From positions 294,907 through 358,906 of the forward strand of contig NZ_BOVL01000008.1 of assembly GCF_019972155.1 (NCBI RefSeq): a stretch of DNA of 64,000 bases, given 5' to 3'. This document shows, one piece after another, positions 1-9,207 of the stretch (positions are counted from its first letter, which is position 1; each line of letters starts with the position of its first letter). The DNA comes from Bradyrhizobium sp. RD5-C2. Its GTDB lineage: Bacteria; Pseudomonadota; Alphaproteobacteria; Rhizobiales; Xanthobacteraceae. Position numbers and translations under genes: made by a program. The notes below the pieces were generated by a model. It was given only the letters and a program-made list of their open reading frames with translations, was not told the DNA's origin and searched no databases.

Positions 1-428
1 CCAGGTTTCTTCGCCGCGATCAGCTTGCGCGCCAGTTCGCGCGACAGATGAAAACCGGCATCGAGATTGACCGCGTGCATCTGCCGCCAGGTCTCTTCAT
101 CGACCGCCATCGCATGATCGGCCTCGCGGCGCGGCGGCGAGGCGCTGTGGACGAAATGCGTCACCTGCCCGACCGTGGCTCGCGCATGCGCCAGCAGGGC
201 GTCGCACGCCGCACGTTGCGCGAGATCGCCGACCCAGGGCACGGCAAGCTCGGGATGCCGGGCAGCCTTGATGGCGGCCAGCACCCTGTCCTCATGCAGG
301 TCGGCGAACACCGTGCGCACGCCTTCACCGACCAGGGCCTGCGCGACCGCGCGGCCGATGCCGTTGCCGGCGCCGGTCACCAAAGCGGCCTCGCGCGCGG
401 GATCGAAGGGCGATGTGAAGAGGCTCAT
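1..428 (-). CDS. SDR family oxidoreductase (3' part beyond window)
   Basis: The visible 142 residues are the N-terminal part of a short-chain dehydrogenase/reductase, an NAD(P)-dependent oxidoreductase with a Rossmann fold. The cofactor motif TGAGNGIG lies near residues 18-25, and an acidic residue pair (ADLHED) follows at the second beta strand. The gene reads off the left edge of the window, so the YxxxK catalytic motif is not seen. The ATG at 428 follows the FMN reductase gene by 33 bases on the same strand, so the two are probably co-transcribed. Substrate unknown. The SDR call is secure, but specificity cannot be given. Confidence 0.88.
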   Translation of the reverse strand, partial: MSLFTSPFDPAREAALVTGAGNGIGRAVAQALVGEGVRTVFADLHEDRVLAAIKAARHPELAVPWVGDLAQRAACDALLAHARATVGQVTHFVHSASPPRREADHAMAVDEETWRQMHAVNLDAGFHLSRELARKLIAAKKP

Positions 429-461
429 GATGCCGATCTCCGAGGACGTGCAGGCCTGCAC

Positions 462-1052
462 TCAGTATGGCGGCGCCTTGCGCGCCCGCTGTGCCTTGGC
501 GGCTTCGATCCACCAGGTGAAGTCGTCGGCAAAGCGTGGAAAGGCGCGTTCGAGCGACTTGCCGCCCTCGCCGATCGGCTTGCCTTCGGCGGACAGGGTC
601 TGCGCGATCGGCCCCGCGCTGATCGTGCTCGACACCACCACCATGCCCATCTCCGACAGCGTGCCGTGCCAGGCGGTCGCGGCGCGCGCACCGGCGAACC
701 GCCCCGCCGAATAGCTTGCGATGGCCGCCGGCCGCCAGAACCATTCCTCGAGGAAATGATCGGTCAGGTTCTTCAGCCCGGGCTGGATGCCCCAATTGTA
801 TTCGCCGGTGACGAACAGGAAGCCGTCGGCCTCGCGGATCTTTCCGGCGAGCGTCTCAAGCACGGCCGGCGCCTGGCCCTTGGGATGTTCCTTGTACATC
901 CGGTCGAGCATCGGCAGGCCGACCTCCTTGGCGTCGATCAACTCGACATCGTTGCCGCGCGCACGCAGGCCGTCGACGACGAAATGCGCCAGGCGGATGC
1001 CCATGCGATCCGAACGATAGGAGCCGTAGAGAACGAGAATGCGGTGGGTCAT
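462..1052 (-). CDS. NADPH-dependent FMN reductase family protein
   Basis: A 196-residue flavodoxin-like oxidoreductase. The phosphate-binding loop of the flavin site is seen as GSYRSDRMG (residues 10-18), and the typical family motif GEYNWGIQPGLKN lies at residues 83-95. Length and motif spacing fit the FMN_red family (ArsH/ChrR/NQR-like soluble quinone or azo reductases). These proteins transfer electrons from NAD(P)H to quinones, azo dyes or metal oxyanions. It is the first gene of a probable two-gene operon with the SDR downstream. No signal peptide, so cytoplasmic. The physiological acceptor is unknown. Confidence 0.9.
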   Translation of the reverse strand: MTHRILVLYGSYRSDRMGIRLAHFVVDGLRARGNDVELIDAKEVGLPMLDRMYKEHPKGQAPAVLETLAGKIREADGFLFVTGEYNWGIQPGLKNLTDHFLEEWFWRPAAIASYSAGRFAGARAATAWHGTLSEMGMVVVSSTISAGPIAQTLSAEGKPIGEGGKSLERAFPRFADDFTWWIEAAKAQRARKAPPY

Positions 1053-1232
1053 GATGACGCGATCCTACCACGGCGCTGCGACAGCCGTCCCGCGGCCGGC
1101 GCGCAGATATTAACGGGCATTCCGGCGCGTTTTCCCGGCATTAGGCAATTCGTCGCAGATCGTCCACCGCGGCCAAAAATCGCCAGATTTGTTTTCTGGA
1201 TATGTTTTTCGCTTCGAGAAGGAGAACCCGAC

Positions 1233-1487
1233 ATGCAGATCGCAAAGCTGGTTTTCGCAGGCTCGCTCGCGGCCGTCGCTGCCGTTGCCACGCCAGCGCT
1301 GGCGAAGAGCGCCGAGCGGCAGAAGGCCGACGAAAAAGCCGCCACCACAACCAATTCGGCCGGCTGCCAGGCCTACCAGCAGGCCGCCGACGGCACCTGG
1401 AACCAGCTTCCCTGCGGCGAAGCGGGCACGGGCGGCGCGACCCAGCACCGCGCCGCGACCAAGGGCGCTGACGACGACGGGCACTGA
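1233..1487 (+). CDS. Small secreted protein, unknown function
   Basis: An 84-residue protein with a clear Sec signal peptide: Lys at position 5, a hydrophobic Ala/Val core to about residue 20, and an ALA-KS cleavage site near 24. The mature part is short and polar, with two cysteines (GCQAY and LPCGE) that could form one disulfide. The ATG at 1233 is chosen because AGAAGGAGA precedes it at good spacing; a much longer in-frame extension upstream runs antisense through the FMN reductase and is not credible. No family recognised. It stands alone between the FMN reductase and the chemoreceptor. Confidence 0.7.
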   Translation: MQIAKLVFAGSLAAVAAVATPALAKSAERQKADEKAATTTNSAGCQAYQQAADGTWNQLPCGEAGTGGATQHRAATKGADDDGH

Positions 1488-1655
1488 CCGTCACACCGTG
1501 CCGCCACGCGCGGCCGAACGACCCGGCGCGTTCGACTTTCGGACAACGCGGACTGGGCGGGACCGCCGCGGATCCCTGATCATAAACCCAAGCTTAATGC
1601 GCACCCGGTACGGTTGAGGTCTCTCCCTCTCTCGTCAAGAAATGGCGCGCATCCC

Positions 1656-3737
1656 ATGAAAATCGGTACTCTCCTGACGGCCGCGATCGTCTCCTTGTCC
1701 GCGGTCGGCGGTGGCCTTGCGGCCTATGTCGCGGTGACCAAGTACCAGACCATGGACAAGGTCTCGACCGCGCAGAGCCGGCTCGAGATCGTCCGCGCCG
1801 TCGGCGACATCCCGCGCTACATGAACCCCGAGCGCGGCTACGCCACCAACCTGCTGCTCGCAGGCGGCACGATCGACCCGAAGCAGATCGCCGAGCTCGA
1901 CCGCCAGCGTCAGTTGACCGACGGTGCGCTGGCCAAGGTCAACCAGGTGCGCACCACCCTGCCGGGATCGCTCGACGATGGCGAGGCCGTCGCACGCGAG
2001 ATCGACGCGCTGAAGGTGAAATTTGCCGGGCTGCGCGACGCCATCGCGGTTGCCATCTCAGGTCCAGCCGATGCCCGCCGCGCGGCCGCCGGCAAGATCG
2101 TCGCCGACAATTCCGTATTCAACGCCGGTGTCACCACGCTGCTCGACGAGCAGGTGCGCCGGCTCGCCGGTCTCGACGGCAATGCCTATCGCCAGGCCAG
2201 CTACGCCAACGTCGCCTGGATGCTGCGCGACACCGGCGGTCTCAATGCCAGCCTGCACAAGGCGCTGGTCGGCGCCAAGCGCGTCGCGACCGATCAGGAG
2301 AAATTGGAACTCTACCGCTCGACCGGCCGCACCGAGCAGATCCTCTCGACGCTGCAGGAGTTGCGCAACAATCCGGCGACGCCCGCGAACGTCATGACGG
2401 CGCTCGGCAAGATGCAGGCCGACTATGTCGAGCGCTTCGGCAAGGCGCTGAAGCTTGCCAAGGAAGGCGCCGTGTCCGGCAAGTATGAGCTGGATCTCGA
2501 CACCTACTATCCGGAATCGCAGATCGGCCTCGCCGCCATCATCACCGTGCGCGAGGCATTCTACGAGAACGCCGAGCAGGTGCTTGCGAGCGCCTATTCG
2601 TCGGCGCGCTTCAGCTTCGTGATCGCACTGACCGGGCTGCTCGCGGTCATTGCCGTCAGCGCCGGCCTCATCGTCGTGGTCCGCCGCCGCATCCTCAACC
2701 CGATTGCAGCCCTCACCGGCCGGATGTCCCGCCTCGCCGCGGGCGATGTCGCCGAGGCTATCCCGGGCGCCGCGCGCAACGACGAGATCGGCGCGATGGC
2801 CGCCGCCGTGCAGGTGTTCAAGGACAACAGGATCGAAGCCGATCGCCTCGCGTCCGAGAAGGAAGCCGAGAACGACGTCAAGATGCGCCGCGCCCGGGCG
2901 CTCGACGATCTGACCCGTGCTTTCGAAGCCAAGGTCACCGAACTGGTCGGCGGATTGTCCGCGGCGTCCTCGGTGATGGAGGACACCGCGCAATCGATGT
3001 CGGCCACCGCCTCCGCCACCAATCGCCAGGCTGCAGTCGTGGCTGCTGCCTCGGATCAAACCTCGACCAACGTGCAGACGGTCGCGAGCGCGACCGAGGA
3101 ACTGACCTCCTCGATCTCGGAGATCGCCCGCCAGGTCGCGACCTCGACCGAGATCGCCGCCCGTGCCGTCGACCATGCCCGCCGCACCGGCGACACCGCG
3201 CGCTCGCTGGCCGAGGGCGCCCAGAAGATCGGCGACGTCGTGACGCTGATCCAGAGCATCGCGGCGCAGACCAACCTGCTCGCGCTCAACGCCACCATCG
3301 AGGCGGCCCGCGCCGGCGAGGCCGGCCGCGGCTTTGCCGTGGTCGCCTCTGAAGTGAAGTCGCTGGCCGGCCAGACCGCGAAGGCGACCACGGAGATTTC
3401 CGAGCAGATCACCGCGATCCAGACCGCAAGCGACGAGACCGTGACCGCGATCCGGAGCGTCGTCGACGTCATCACCGAGATCGACCAGATCGGCACCGCG
3501 ATTGCCGCCGCGATCGAGGAACAGGGCTCGGCGACCAAGGAGATCTCGCGCAGCGTTCAGGAAGCCGCGCGCGGCACCCAGGAGGTCAACTCCAACATCT
3601 CCGGCGTGCAGCGCGCCGCCGACGACACCGGCGCCGCGGCAACCCAGGTGCTGGGCGCCGCCGAGCAGCTCTCGACGCAGTCCAAGGACCTCGCCGGTCA
3701 GGTCAACCGCTTCCTCTCGGACGTGCGGGCGGCGTAA
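1656..3737 (+). CDS. Methyl-accepting chemotaxis protein
   Basis: A 693-residue transmembrane chemoreceptor. An N-terminal membrane segment (about 6-28) is followed by a long, mainly helical periplasmic sensor region (about 30-315), a second membrane helix (about 319-342, [17 protein letters not shown]), a HAMP domain (RRRILNPI to about 395) and the cytoplasmic signalling domain. The conserved hairpin tip is seen around residue 537 ([18 protein letters not shown]). The periplasmic domain has no recognised ligand-binding fold, so the ligand is unknown. The ATG at 1656 is preferred to an upstream TTG at 1614 because it begins directly at the membrane-insertion segment. The gene is monocistronic and no che genes are nearby. 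Confidence 0.95.
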   Translation: MKIGTLLTAAIVSLSAVGGGLAAYVAVTKYQTMDKVSTAQSRLEIVRAVGDIPRYMNPERGYATNLLLAGGTIDPKQIAELDRQRQLTDGALAKVNQVRTTLPGSLDDGEAVAREIDALKVKFAGLRDAIAVAISGPADARRAAAGKIVADNSVFNAGVTTLLDEQVRRLAGLDGNAYRQASYANVAWMLRDTGGLNASLHKALVGAKRVATDQEKLELYRSTGRTEQILSTLQELRNNPATPANVMTALGKMQADYVERFGKALKLAKEGAVSGKYELDLDTYYPESQIGLAAIITVREAFYENAEQVLASAYSSARFSFVIALTGLLAVIAVSAGLIVVVRRRILNPIAALTGRMSRLAAGDVAEAIPGAARNDEIGAMAAAVQVFKDNRIEADRLASEKEAENDVKMRRARALDDLTRAFEAKVTELVGGLSAASSVMEDTAQSMSATASATNRQAAVVAAASDQTSTNVQTVASATEELTSSISEIARQVATSTEIAARAVDHARRTGDTARSLAEGAQKIGDVVTLIQSIAAQTNLLALNATIEAARAGEAGRGFAVVASEVKSLAGQTAKATTEISEQITAIQTASDETVTAIRSVVDVITEIDQIGTAIAAAIEEQGSATKEISRSVQEAARGTQEVNSNISGVQRAADDTGAAATQVLGAAEQLSTQSKDLAGQVNRFLSDVRAA

Positions 3738-3824
3738 GAGCGCGCCCGACCAAGAGACGGAGCGGCAGCGCAGACCAGCCAGCTGCTTTGACACATGGTG
3801 ACAGCGCCCGGCGGCGATGCATCG

Positions 3825-4487
3825 CTATGACGTCGCCGCGCGTGATGACGAATGCGCAAGCTGCTTCACCGCCTCGACCGCGGCCCGCTTGGCGGCCGCA
3901 CGCGAGGCATGATCGACGTCAGGTCCCGCGAGGGTCTTTTCGACCACGACCGTCGTGATGTCGGTAATGCCGATATACCGCAGCCACATCTCCAGATAGG
4001 GCCTTTGGAAGTCGTAGCTGCCGGCGGGCGTGATTGCCGTCGGCGCATAGTCGAGCCCCCGCGCCAGCACCAGCAGAGCCTTCCTCCCGTGCAGCAGGCC
4101 GCCGAACGCCCGTCCGTCAAACGAGAACAGGAGATCCTTCTGCGACACGACATCGATGAGCTGCTTCAACTTGTAAGGTATCGAGAAATTCCACAGCGGC
4201 ACCGCGAGCAGAATCACGTCGGCTGCGAGAAAGCGCGCGGCAATCGCGGATATCTGTGCCCACGCTTCGGCCTGCTCAGGCGTTAGCGCCGTTCCCGCCA
4301 GTCCGGCGTATTTCGCCATCATGACCGGACCGTCGAACTCGGGGAGCTCCGTCGACCATAGGTCGAGGACATCGACGCTGAGATCGGGCGCGATGTCGCT
4401 CCATGCAGCGAGTGCGGCGTGTGCCACCTCGATCGACGCGCTGCGGTTCTTTCGCGGGGATGCTTCGACATAGAGGATGCGGGTCAT
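3825..4487 (-). CDS. azoR: FMN-dependent NADH-azoreductase
   Basis: A 220-residue flavodoxin-fold enzyme of the AzoR/NQO-like family, reducing quinones and azo bonds with NAD(P)H through FMN. Visible family features are the N-terminal EASPRKNRSAS phosphate loop (8-18), VPLWNFSIPYKLKQLID (96-112) with the FMN-contacting P-x-W/Y-N-F motif, and GSYDFQRPYL near 156-165. The ATG at 4487 is chosen over one 30 bases upstream because GGAGATTCC precedes it. It is divergent from the LysR gene at 4588 with a 100-base shared promoter region, so that regulator probably controls it, as for many AzoR-type genes. Confidence 0.9.
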   Translation of the reverse strand: MTRILYVEASPRKNRSASIEVAHAALAAWSDIAPDLSVDVLDLWSTELPEFDGPVMMAKYAGLAGTALTPEQAEAWAQISAIAARFLAADVILLAVPLWNFSIPYKLKQLIDVVSQKDLLFSFDGRAFGGLLHGRKALLVLARGLDYAPTAITPAGSYDFQRPYLEMWLRYIGITDITTVVVEKTLAGPDVDHASRAAAKRAAVEAVKQLAHSSSRAATS

Positions 4488-4566
4488 CTGGAATCTCCGG
4501 GGCTGGTGGCGGCCCAACAGAGCAGCTTCCGTTCAGTGAGAGAAATGATATATAGTAATCTAATTA

Positions 4567-4581
4567 ATCTCATATCGAGAT
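4567..4581. promoter_or_regulatory. Putative LysR operator in azoR-lysR intergenic region
   Basis: The dyad ATCTC-N5-GAGAT has T-N11-A geometry, the usual core of LysR-type binding sites. It lies in a markedly AT-rich patch (4545-4587) and ends six bases before the regulator's ATG, where binding would favour autoregulation. This is inference from motif shape and position only. Confidence 0.4.
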
Positions 4582-4587
4582 ATATCA

Positions 4588-5439
4588 ATGTTCGACACAA
4601 CGCTCCTCCGGACGTTTCAGGCGGTCGCGCAGGAGGCAAATTTCACCAAAGCAGCGCGCCGGCTGAATCTCACGCAGTCCGCGGTCAGCGCACATATTCG
4701 CCGCCTGGAGGTTCAGGCAGACCGACCATTGTTCGCACGCAACACGCGGTCGGTCGCGTTGACCGCCGAGGGCGAAGCCTTGCTCGGCTATGCGCGGGCC
4801 ATCCTTCGCCTCAACGAGGATGCGCGCCTGAGATTGTCAGGCAAGAACCGCGGCGTTCATTTGCGCATCGGCGCATCCGACGACTTCATGAGCAACTGGC
4901 TGCCGCGCACGCTCGCGCAATTCCAGCATGGTCACCCTGGTCTGACGCTGGAGGTGCGGGTCGCGAACACGGCTCTGCTGCTGGCCGGGCTCGACCGGGG
5001 CGAGCTCGATGTCGTGGTTTGCGGCCGATGCCAGGGCGACCAGAGCGGCCAGTTGCTGTGGCGCGAGCCTCTGGTGTGGGCCTATGCGAAGGGCGCGGCG
5101 CCGGATACCATGGCGCCGCTCCCGCTCGCGCTGTTTCCCGAGCCCTGTCCATATCGCGATGCCGCGCTGGCCGCGCTCGCTGCGGCCGGCCGTGAAGCCC
5201 GCATCACTGTGGTGAGCCCGAGCATTGGCGGTCTGCGTGCCGCCGCTGCGGCCGAGCTTGCGGTGTGCCCGCTCTATCGCAGCCTGCTCACACCGCAATT
5301 GCGGGCGCTCGGCCGCGAAGCCGGCTTGCCCAGACTTCCCGAGGTCGAGTTCACGGTGTTCACCCGCAGTCGCGGCGGCCCGCGCGAGATCGGCGACATC
5401 GCCCAGGATATCATCAAGGCCGCTGCGAGCCGACGATAG
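4588..5439 (+). CDS. LysR family transcriptional regulator
   Basis: A 283-residue LTTR. The N-terminal winged helix-turn-helix is typical (TFQAVAQEANFTKAARRLNL, then TQSAVSAHIRRLE at about residues 31-43), followed by an effector-binding domain (about 90-280) of the periplasmic-binding fold beginning HLRIGASDDFMSNWLPR. It is divergent from azoR and likely controls it in response to a quinone, nitro- or azo-type compound. The effector is not known. Confidence 0.93.
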   Translation: MFDTTLLRTFQAVAQEANFTKAARRLNLTQSAVSAHIRRLEVQADRPLFARNTRSVALTAEGEALLGYARAILRLNEDARLRLSGKNRGVHLRIGASDDFMSNWLPRTLAQFQHGHPGLTLEVRVANTALLLAGLDRGELDVVVCGRCQGDQSGQLLWREPLVWAYAKGAAPDTMAPLPLALFPEPCPYRDAALAALAAAGREARITVVSPSIGGLRAAAAAELAVCPLYRSLLTPQLRALGREAGLPRLPEVEFTVFTRSRGGPREIGDIAQDIIKAAASRR

Positions 5440-5453
5440 CCCTCACGCGCTGA

Positions 5454-6617
5454 TCAGCCGCCGCGCAGGCCGAGCACGCGGCGGGCGATCGCCTGGCGAT
5501 GGACCTCGCTCGGGCCTTCGTACACCCGCATCAGGCGGGCCTTCTGCCAGAGCGCGTTGAGCGGCAATTCCAGCGTCACGCCGAGAGCGCCGAGCGTCTG
5601 CATGGCGTGGTCGCAGGCGTCATAGGCCATTTCGGTCGCGAACACCTTGATCATCGAGGCCTCGTGGCGGATGTCCTCGCCGCGATCGGTCTTGTCGGCA
5701 GCCTCGCGCACCATCAGCCGGCATGCATGCATGCGCGTCGAGATGTCGGCGATCCACCACTGGATCGCCTGGCGCTCGGCGAGCTTGACGCCGAAGGTCT
5801 CGCGCTGCTTGGCGTGCTCGCACATCATGTCGAGCGCGCGCTTGGTGATGCCGACGCAGGTCGACCCCATCTCGAGCCGCCGCGTGCGCAGCCGCAGCTG
5901 CATCGGCGCGTAGCCCTTGCCGACCTCGCCCAGCACCGAGTCCTTCGGGATACGGCAGTCCTCGAACACGATCTCATAGGTCGAGCCGCCGCCGACCATC
6001 GGGATCTCGCGCTCGATGATGAAGCCCGCCGTGCCCTTCTCGACGATGAAGGAGGTGATGCCGCCCTGGCGCTGGTCGTTGCCGACGCGCGCCATCACGA
6101 TGATGAAATCGGCGGCGCGCGCATTGCTGATCCAGATCTTGCGGCCGTTCAGCACCCATTGCTCGCCGTCGAGCACCGCGCGCGTCTTCATCCCCGCGGG
6201 ATCGCCGCCGGCGCCGGGCTCGGAGATCGCGATCGCCGACGTCATCCGGCCCTCGATGTAGGGCTGCAGATATTTCTTCTTCTGCGCGTCCGTGCCGACC
6301 GCCTGCAGCATGCGCAGGTTCGGCGAATCCGGCGGCAGCACGAACGGCACGCAGCTGCGGCCGAGCTCTTCGTGCACTGCAGCCATCGTGCGCGTCGGCA
6401 AATCGTGGCCGCCGAGATCCTCGGGTGCATCAAGGCCCCAGAGGCCGAGCTCCTTGGAGACGTCGCGCAGCCGCTTGCGCTGCTCTGCGGTGAGCTCGGG
6501 ATGATCGCTGCCGGGCAGTTTGGATTTGAGATATTGCGGCTCCAGCGGGATGAGTTCGCGATCGACGAATCTCGCGACGGTCTCGCGGATCATGGCTGTC
6601 TGTTCATCATCGCTCAT
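5454..6617 (-). CDS. Acyl-CoA dehydrogenase family protein
   Basis: A 387-residue FAD-dependent dehydrogenase that makes the alpha,beta double bond in acyl-CoA thioesters. The family signature AISEPGAGGDPAGMKTRA sits around residue 135, with the second substrate/FAD motif WISNARAADF shortly after. The C-terminal YEGPSEVHRQAIARRVLG carries the usual Glu of the YEG-(T/P)-SE motif and the arginine of the FAD adenine contact. The ATG at 6617 is chosen because AGGCGAGGAATCCC precedes it. No partner beta-oxidation gene is adjacent. The acyl chain specificity cannot be read from the sequence. Confidence 0.93.
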   Translation of the reverse strand: MSDDEQTAMIRETVARFVDRELIPLEPQYLKSKLPGSDHPELTAEQRKRLRDVSKELGLWGLDAPEDLGGHDLPTRTMAAVHEELGRSCVPFVLPPDSPNLRMLQAVGTDAQKKKYLQPYIEGRMTSAIAISEPGAGGDPAGMKTRAVLDGEQWVLNGRKIWISNARAADFIIVMARVGNDQRQGGITSFIVEKGTAGFIIEREIPMVGGGSTYEIVFEDCRIPKDSVLGEVGKGYAPMQLRLRTRRLEMGSTCVGITKRALDMMCEHAKQRETFGVKLAERQAIQWWIADISTRMHACRLMVREAADKTDRGEDIRHEASMIKVFATEMAYDACDHAMQTLGALGVTLELPLNALWQKARLMRVYEGPSEVHRQAIARRVLGLRGG

Positions 6618-6744
6618 CTGGGATTCCTCGCCTGTGCTGTTTCGCTTCACAAAACCAGTAGCGCATTTTTTGTCGGCACAAATAGCGGAAACGCGCGCTC
6701 GCGCGATGGTTTCATGGTGCGGAATTCAATATCCCGCGGCGCGG

Positions 6745-7677
6745 TCAGCGTGTGCTTAATTGCGCCGGACGCTCGGGCGCGTCGAGCAGACGATCACGCA
6801 GCACAAGGTTATTGGCTGCAAGGAAGCGATCGACGATCGGCGCCCAGATCGCCGATCCGTTCTCGCTGAACAGCATGTGACCGTCACTGCCGAATGCGGC
6901 CGTTCGAACCAGCGAGAGCTTGCCGCCTGATTTCGCGAACGCGTCCGACAGCCGCGTCACGAGTTTCGGGCCGAAGAAATGATCGTTGTCGGCGGAGACC
7001 CAGAGCAGCGGAACGCGTGAGGATTTTCCGAACTGCGCGAAGGCGTCGACGAGCTCGCCTTCCCCGCAGACCGTATCGGGGCCGCTCGATCCGCGGCCCG
7101 GTGCGAACACGATCGCGGCCGCGAGACCTGGCGGCGCATTCGAGGTCAATGCAACCGTAGCGAAACCGCCCGCCGAGCGACCGACGCTGATCCACTTTCC
7201 GCTCCTGACGTAAGCCTGGCCGGCCATGAATTTGGCGGCGGCTGCGATGTCGCTGGCGCCGGCGCGGCCGGCTTTCGCGTAGTCCGGACCGGAGCACGGC
7301 CCGTAGGTCTCGGCCCATCCACCCTGCGAACTTCCGTAGCCCCGGCGCAGGAACACCACCGCCACCCAGCCGCGGCGCGCGAACTCCGCCGCCTGCGCCC
7401 ACATCCCATAAGGGCTCATCGACGGACGGTCGCTCGCCGAGCGCGGCGAGCCGTGACTGAGCAGGACCAGCGGATGCGGCTGCCCGTCATCCGGCCGCAG
7501 CACGATCGCGTCGAGCAGCGCAGCGGCCGGCCCTGCCCCTCCCGCATTCGGCACCGGGATCTTGAGCGCATCGAGGCGTACGCCTTCCGCCCGCCCCGAG
7601 CCGAAGGCCGAGATGAAGACCACCAGGGCCAGAACGACCGCGCCGATGCCGCTGCGGGTCCGCACTGGTCGGATCAT
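6745..7677 (-). CDS. Alpha/beta hydrolase, exported
   Basis: A 310-residue hydrolase with an N-terminal hydrophobic segment (about 10-30) ending SGRAEG, consistent with export. The fold is alpha/beta hydrolase, resembling dienelactone-hydrolase and S9-like esterases: the oxyanion region is LLSHGSP (near 73-79), the nucleophile elbow is GRSAGG (about 166), and likely Asp and His of the triad are in SADNDHFF and GSDGHMLF. The substrate is unknown. It starts three bases downstream of the nitroreductase stop on the same strand, so the two genes form an operon. Confidence 0.82.
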   Translation of the reverse strand: MIRPVRTRSGIGAVVLALVVFISAFGSGRAEGVRLDALKIPVPNAGGAGPAAALLDAIVLRPDDGQPHPLVLLSHGSPRSASDRPSMSPYGMWAQAAEFARRGWVAVVFLRRGYGSSQGGWAETYGPCSGPDYAKAGRAGASDIAAAAKFMAGQAYVRSGKWISVGRSAGGFATVALTSNAPPGLAAAIVFAPGRGSSGPDTVCGEGELVDAFAQFGKSSRVPLLWVSADNDHFFGPKLVTRLSDAFAKSGGKLSLVRTAAFGSDGHMLFSENGSAIWAPIVDRFLAANNLVLRDRLLDAPERPAQLSTR

Positions 7678-7680
7678 GCG

Positions 7681-8358
7681 CTACTCGGCAAAGCCGACAT
7701 AGCGGACAAAATCGCCGTTGGCCTCGCGGTCCGAGCGCACCGCGTTGGCGGCGAAACTGTCGTCGGGATAGCCCATCGCGACGCAAGTCATGATCACCTG
7801 GTCTTCCGGGATGTTGGCGACCTCGCGCACGATGTCGGAGCGCATGATGCCCTGGCCGTTGATCACACTGCCGAGGCCGCGATCCCAGGCCGCCAGCACG
7901 ATGCCGTAGCAGAGCGCGCCGAGATCGAAATGACACACCGCGCCGGGATCGAGGATCCGGTCGTAGGCCAGGACCAGCGACACCGGGGCGTCGAACTGGC
8001 GGAAGCCGCGCAACACCCAATCCTGCCGCATCGGCTTGTCGTCGCGGGCAATCCCCATGGCGCCGAACAGCTTCTTGGCAATGTCGACCTGGCGGCCGCG
8101 GTGCACGCCCTGGTATTCGCCATGGCTGACGATGTCGCGCTTGGCCTTGGCGCCGGCGATCATCTCCTCCATGTTGCGGCGCCGCACTTCCTCCAGCGGC
8201 GCCCCGGTCAGGACATGGACGTGCCAGGGCTGGGTGTTCATCGAGGACGGCGCGCGCTTGGCCACCTCGATGATCTCCTCGACGGTCGCCCGTGACACCG
8301 GTTGCTTCTTGAACCCGCGCACGCTTTTGCGTGTCTGTACCAGCGTCTCGAATTCCAT
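7681..8358 (-). CDS. Nitroreductase family protein
   Basis: A 225-residue FMN-binding nitroreductase (NAD(P)H-dependent reduction of nitro compounds or quinones; family also includes non-catalytic members). Motifs include TRKSVRGFKKQPV (about 7-19, FMN phosphate contacts RxSxRxF), APSSMNTQPWHVHVL (about 38-52) and GSVINGQGIMRSDIVRE toward the C-terminal half. The ATG at 8358 is preferred over an in-frame start at 8394 because GGGGGAA precedes it and the family normally begins just before the RKSVRGF motif. It probably co-transcribes with the exported hydrolase downstream. Confidence 0.93.
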   Translation of the reverse strand: MEFETLVQTRKSVRGFKKQPVSRATVEEIIEVAKRAPSSMNTQPWHVHVLTGAPLEEVRRRNMEEMIAGAKAKRDIVSHGEYQGVHRGRQVDIAKKLFGAMGIARDDKPMRQDWVLRGFRQFDAPVSLVLAYDRILDPGAVCHFDLGALCYGIVLAAWDRGLGSVINGQGIMRSDIVREVANIPEDQVIMTCVAMGYPDDSFAANAVRSDREANGDFVRYVGFAE

Positions 8359-8509
8359 TTCCGCGTTTCCCCCATTTTGTTCCGCGCTGCACACGGAATT
8401 TTCTCGCAGCTATCGGGGTATTTTATAGACAAATTCGGCTGTGGGAACTTGATCGAGCCAAGAATCCAATATCCAATCCGTCCACTGGTTTGGTTTAGGG
8501 AGAACCCAG

Positions 8510-8758
8510 ATGAAGCGGATTTTCTTGGCGGCCGTGATCGCGACCTTTGCCGCCGGTTCGGCATTTGCACAGGACGCCTCCTGCGAGACGAAAGCCGTCG
8601 GCAAGGACGGCAAGCCGCTGGCCGGCGCGGCCAAGACCTCGTTCATGAAGAAATGCACCACCGACAGCTGCGAGACCAAGGCGGTGGGCTCCGACGGCAA
8701 GAAGCTCGCCGGCGCGGCCAAGAACTCGTTCATGAAGAAGTGCCAGAGCGGCGCTTGA
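8510..8758 (+). CDS. PsiF-repeat secreted protein
   Basis: An 82-residue secreted protein: signal peptide 1-20 (cleavage after AFA), then two tandem copies of a unit of about 27 residues, each reading SCETKAVG-DGK-LAGAAK-SFMKKC. This is the PsiF repeat, named after the E. coli phosphate-starvation-inducible PsiF. Each repeat has one Cys at each end. Function is unknown in the family. The RBS AGGGAGAA is in place. The gene is isolated and no Pho box was recognised upstream. Confidence 0.9.
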   Translation: MKRIFLAAVIATFAAGSAFAQDASCETKAVGKDGKPLAGAAKTSFMKKCTTDSCETKAVGSDGKKLAGAAKNSFMKKCQSGA

Positions 8759-8891
8759 GCCCCTCGCCGGCGCTTATCTAGCCCCCTCAATCGGGACAGA
8801 CTTCATCGGGACTCAATCGGGTCGCGCAGGGCGCGGCCCGAACGGCTGTTGACGGGTGGACGGACCCTTCATCGGCCCACGCCCTGTGGCG

Positions 8892-9137
8892 CTAGAACGA
8901 CACGCCGACCCGGACGCCCCTGCTCCAGACCCGCCGGCAACGCTTCCGGGTGTTGCCGTGAAACATCTCGAAACGCTCGGGCAACTGGATCGGCTTGGAA
9001 AATTCCAGGCAGGCCCCGCCGGCGGAATAGTCCACCAGCCGGCATTCGATCAGGGGCGCCTTCGGTTCGAGCTGGAGTTTGACCACGCTGGAGACGCATC
9101 CTGTCGGACGAACACGCGCAAATCGTCGGGGATGCAT
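8892..9137 (-). CDS. PilZ domain protein (81 aa)
   Basis: A short protein made of little more than one PilZ-type beta barrel: an Arg-rich N-terminus (MHPRRFARVRPTG), then LVDYSAGGACLEF, matching the conserved D/N-x-S-x-x-G-x-x-x/A turn, and a C-terminal RRVWSRGVRVGVSF strand equivalent to the G-x-x-F/W-V-G-V end. PilZ domains bind c-di-GMP through an RxxxR motif and the D-x-S-x-x-G motif; the RRFARVR stretch could supply the arginines. Such stand-alone PilZ proteins are numerous in Bradyrhizobium. It lies downstream of the AraC gene on the same strand, 70 bases apart. Confidence 0.75.
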   Translation of the reverse strand: MHPRRFARVRPTGCVSSVVKLQLEPKAPLIECRLVDYSAGGACLEFSKPIQLPERFEMFHGNTRKRCRRVWSRGVRVGVSF

Positions 9138-9207
9138 CAGGCCGCCTCTGGTGGAATCGTACCCACAGATTCGCAACCGCCCGTTAAGATTTGGTTCAGG
9201 CGGATTG

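Noticed and set aside
48..1232. Long plus-strand open frame running antisense to the FMN reductase and SDR
   Set aside because: It is a high-GC shadow; only its last 84 codons, starting at 1233 with a ribosome-binding site and signal peptide, look real.
2058..3794. Long minus-strand frame opposite the chemoreceptor
   Set aside because: Low-complexity Gly/Arg/Asp shadow of the receptor's coding strand with no domain.
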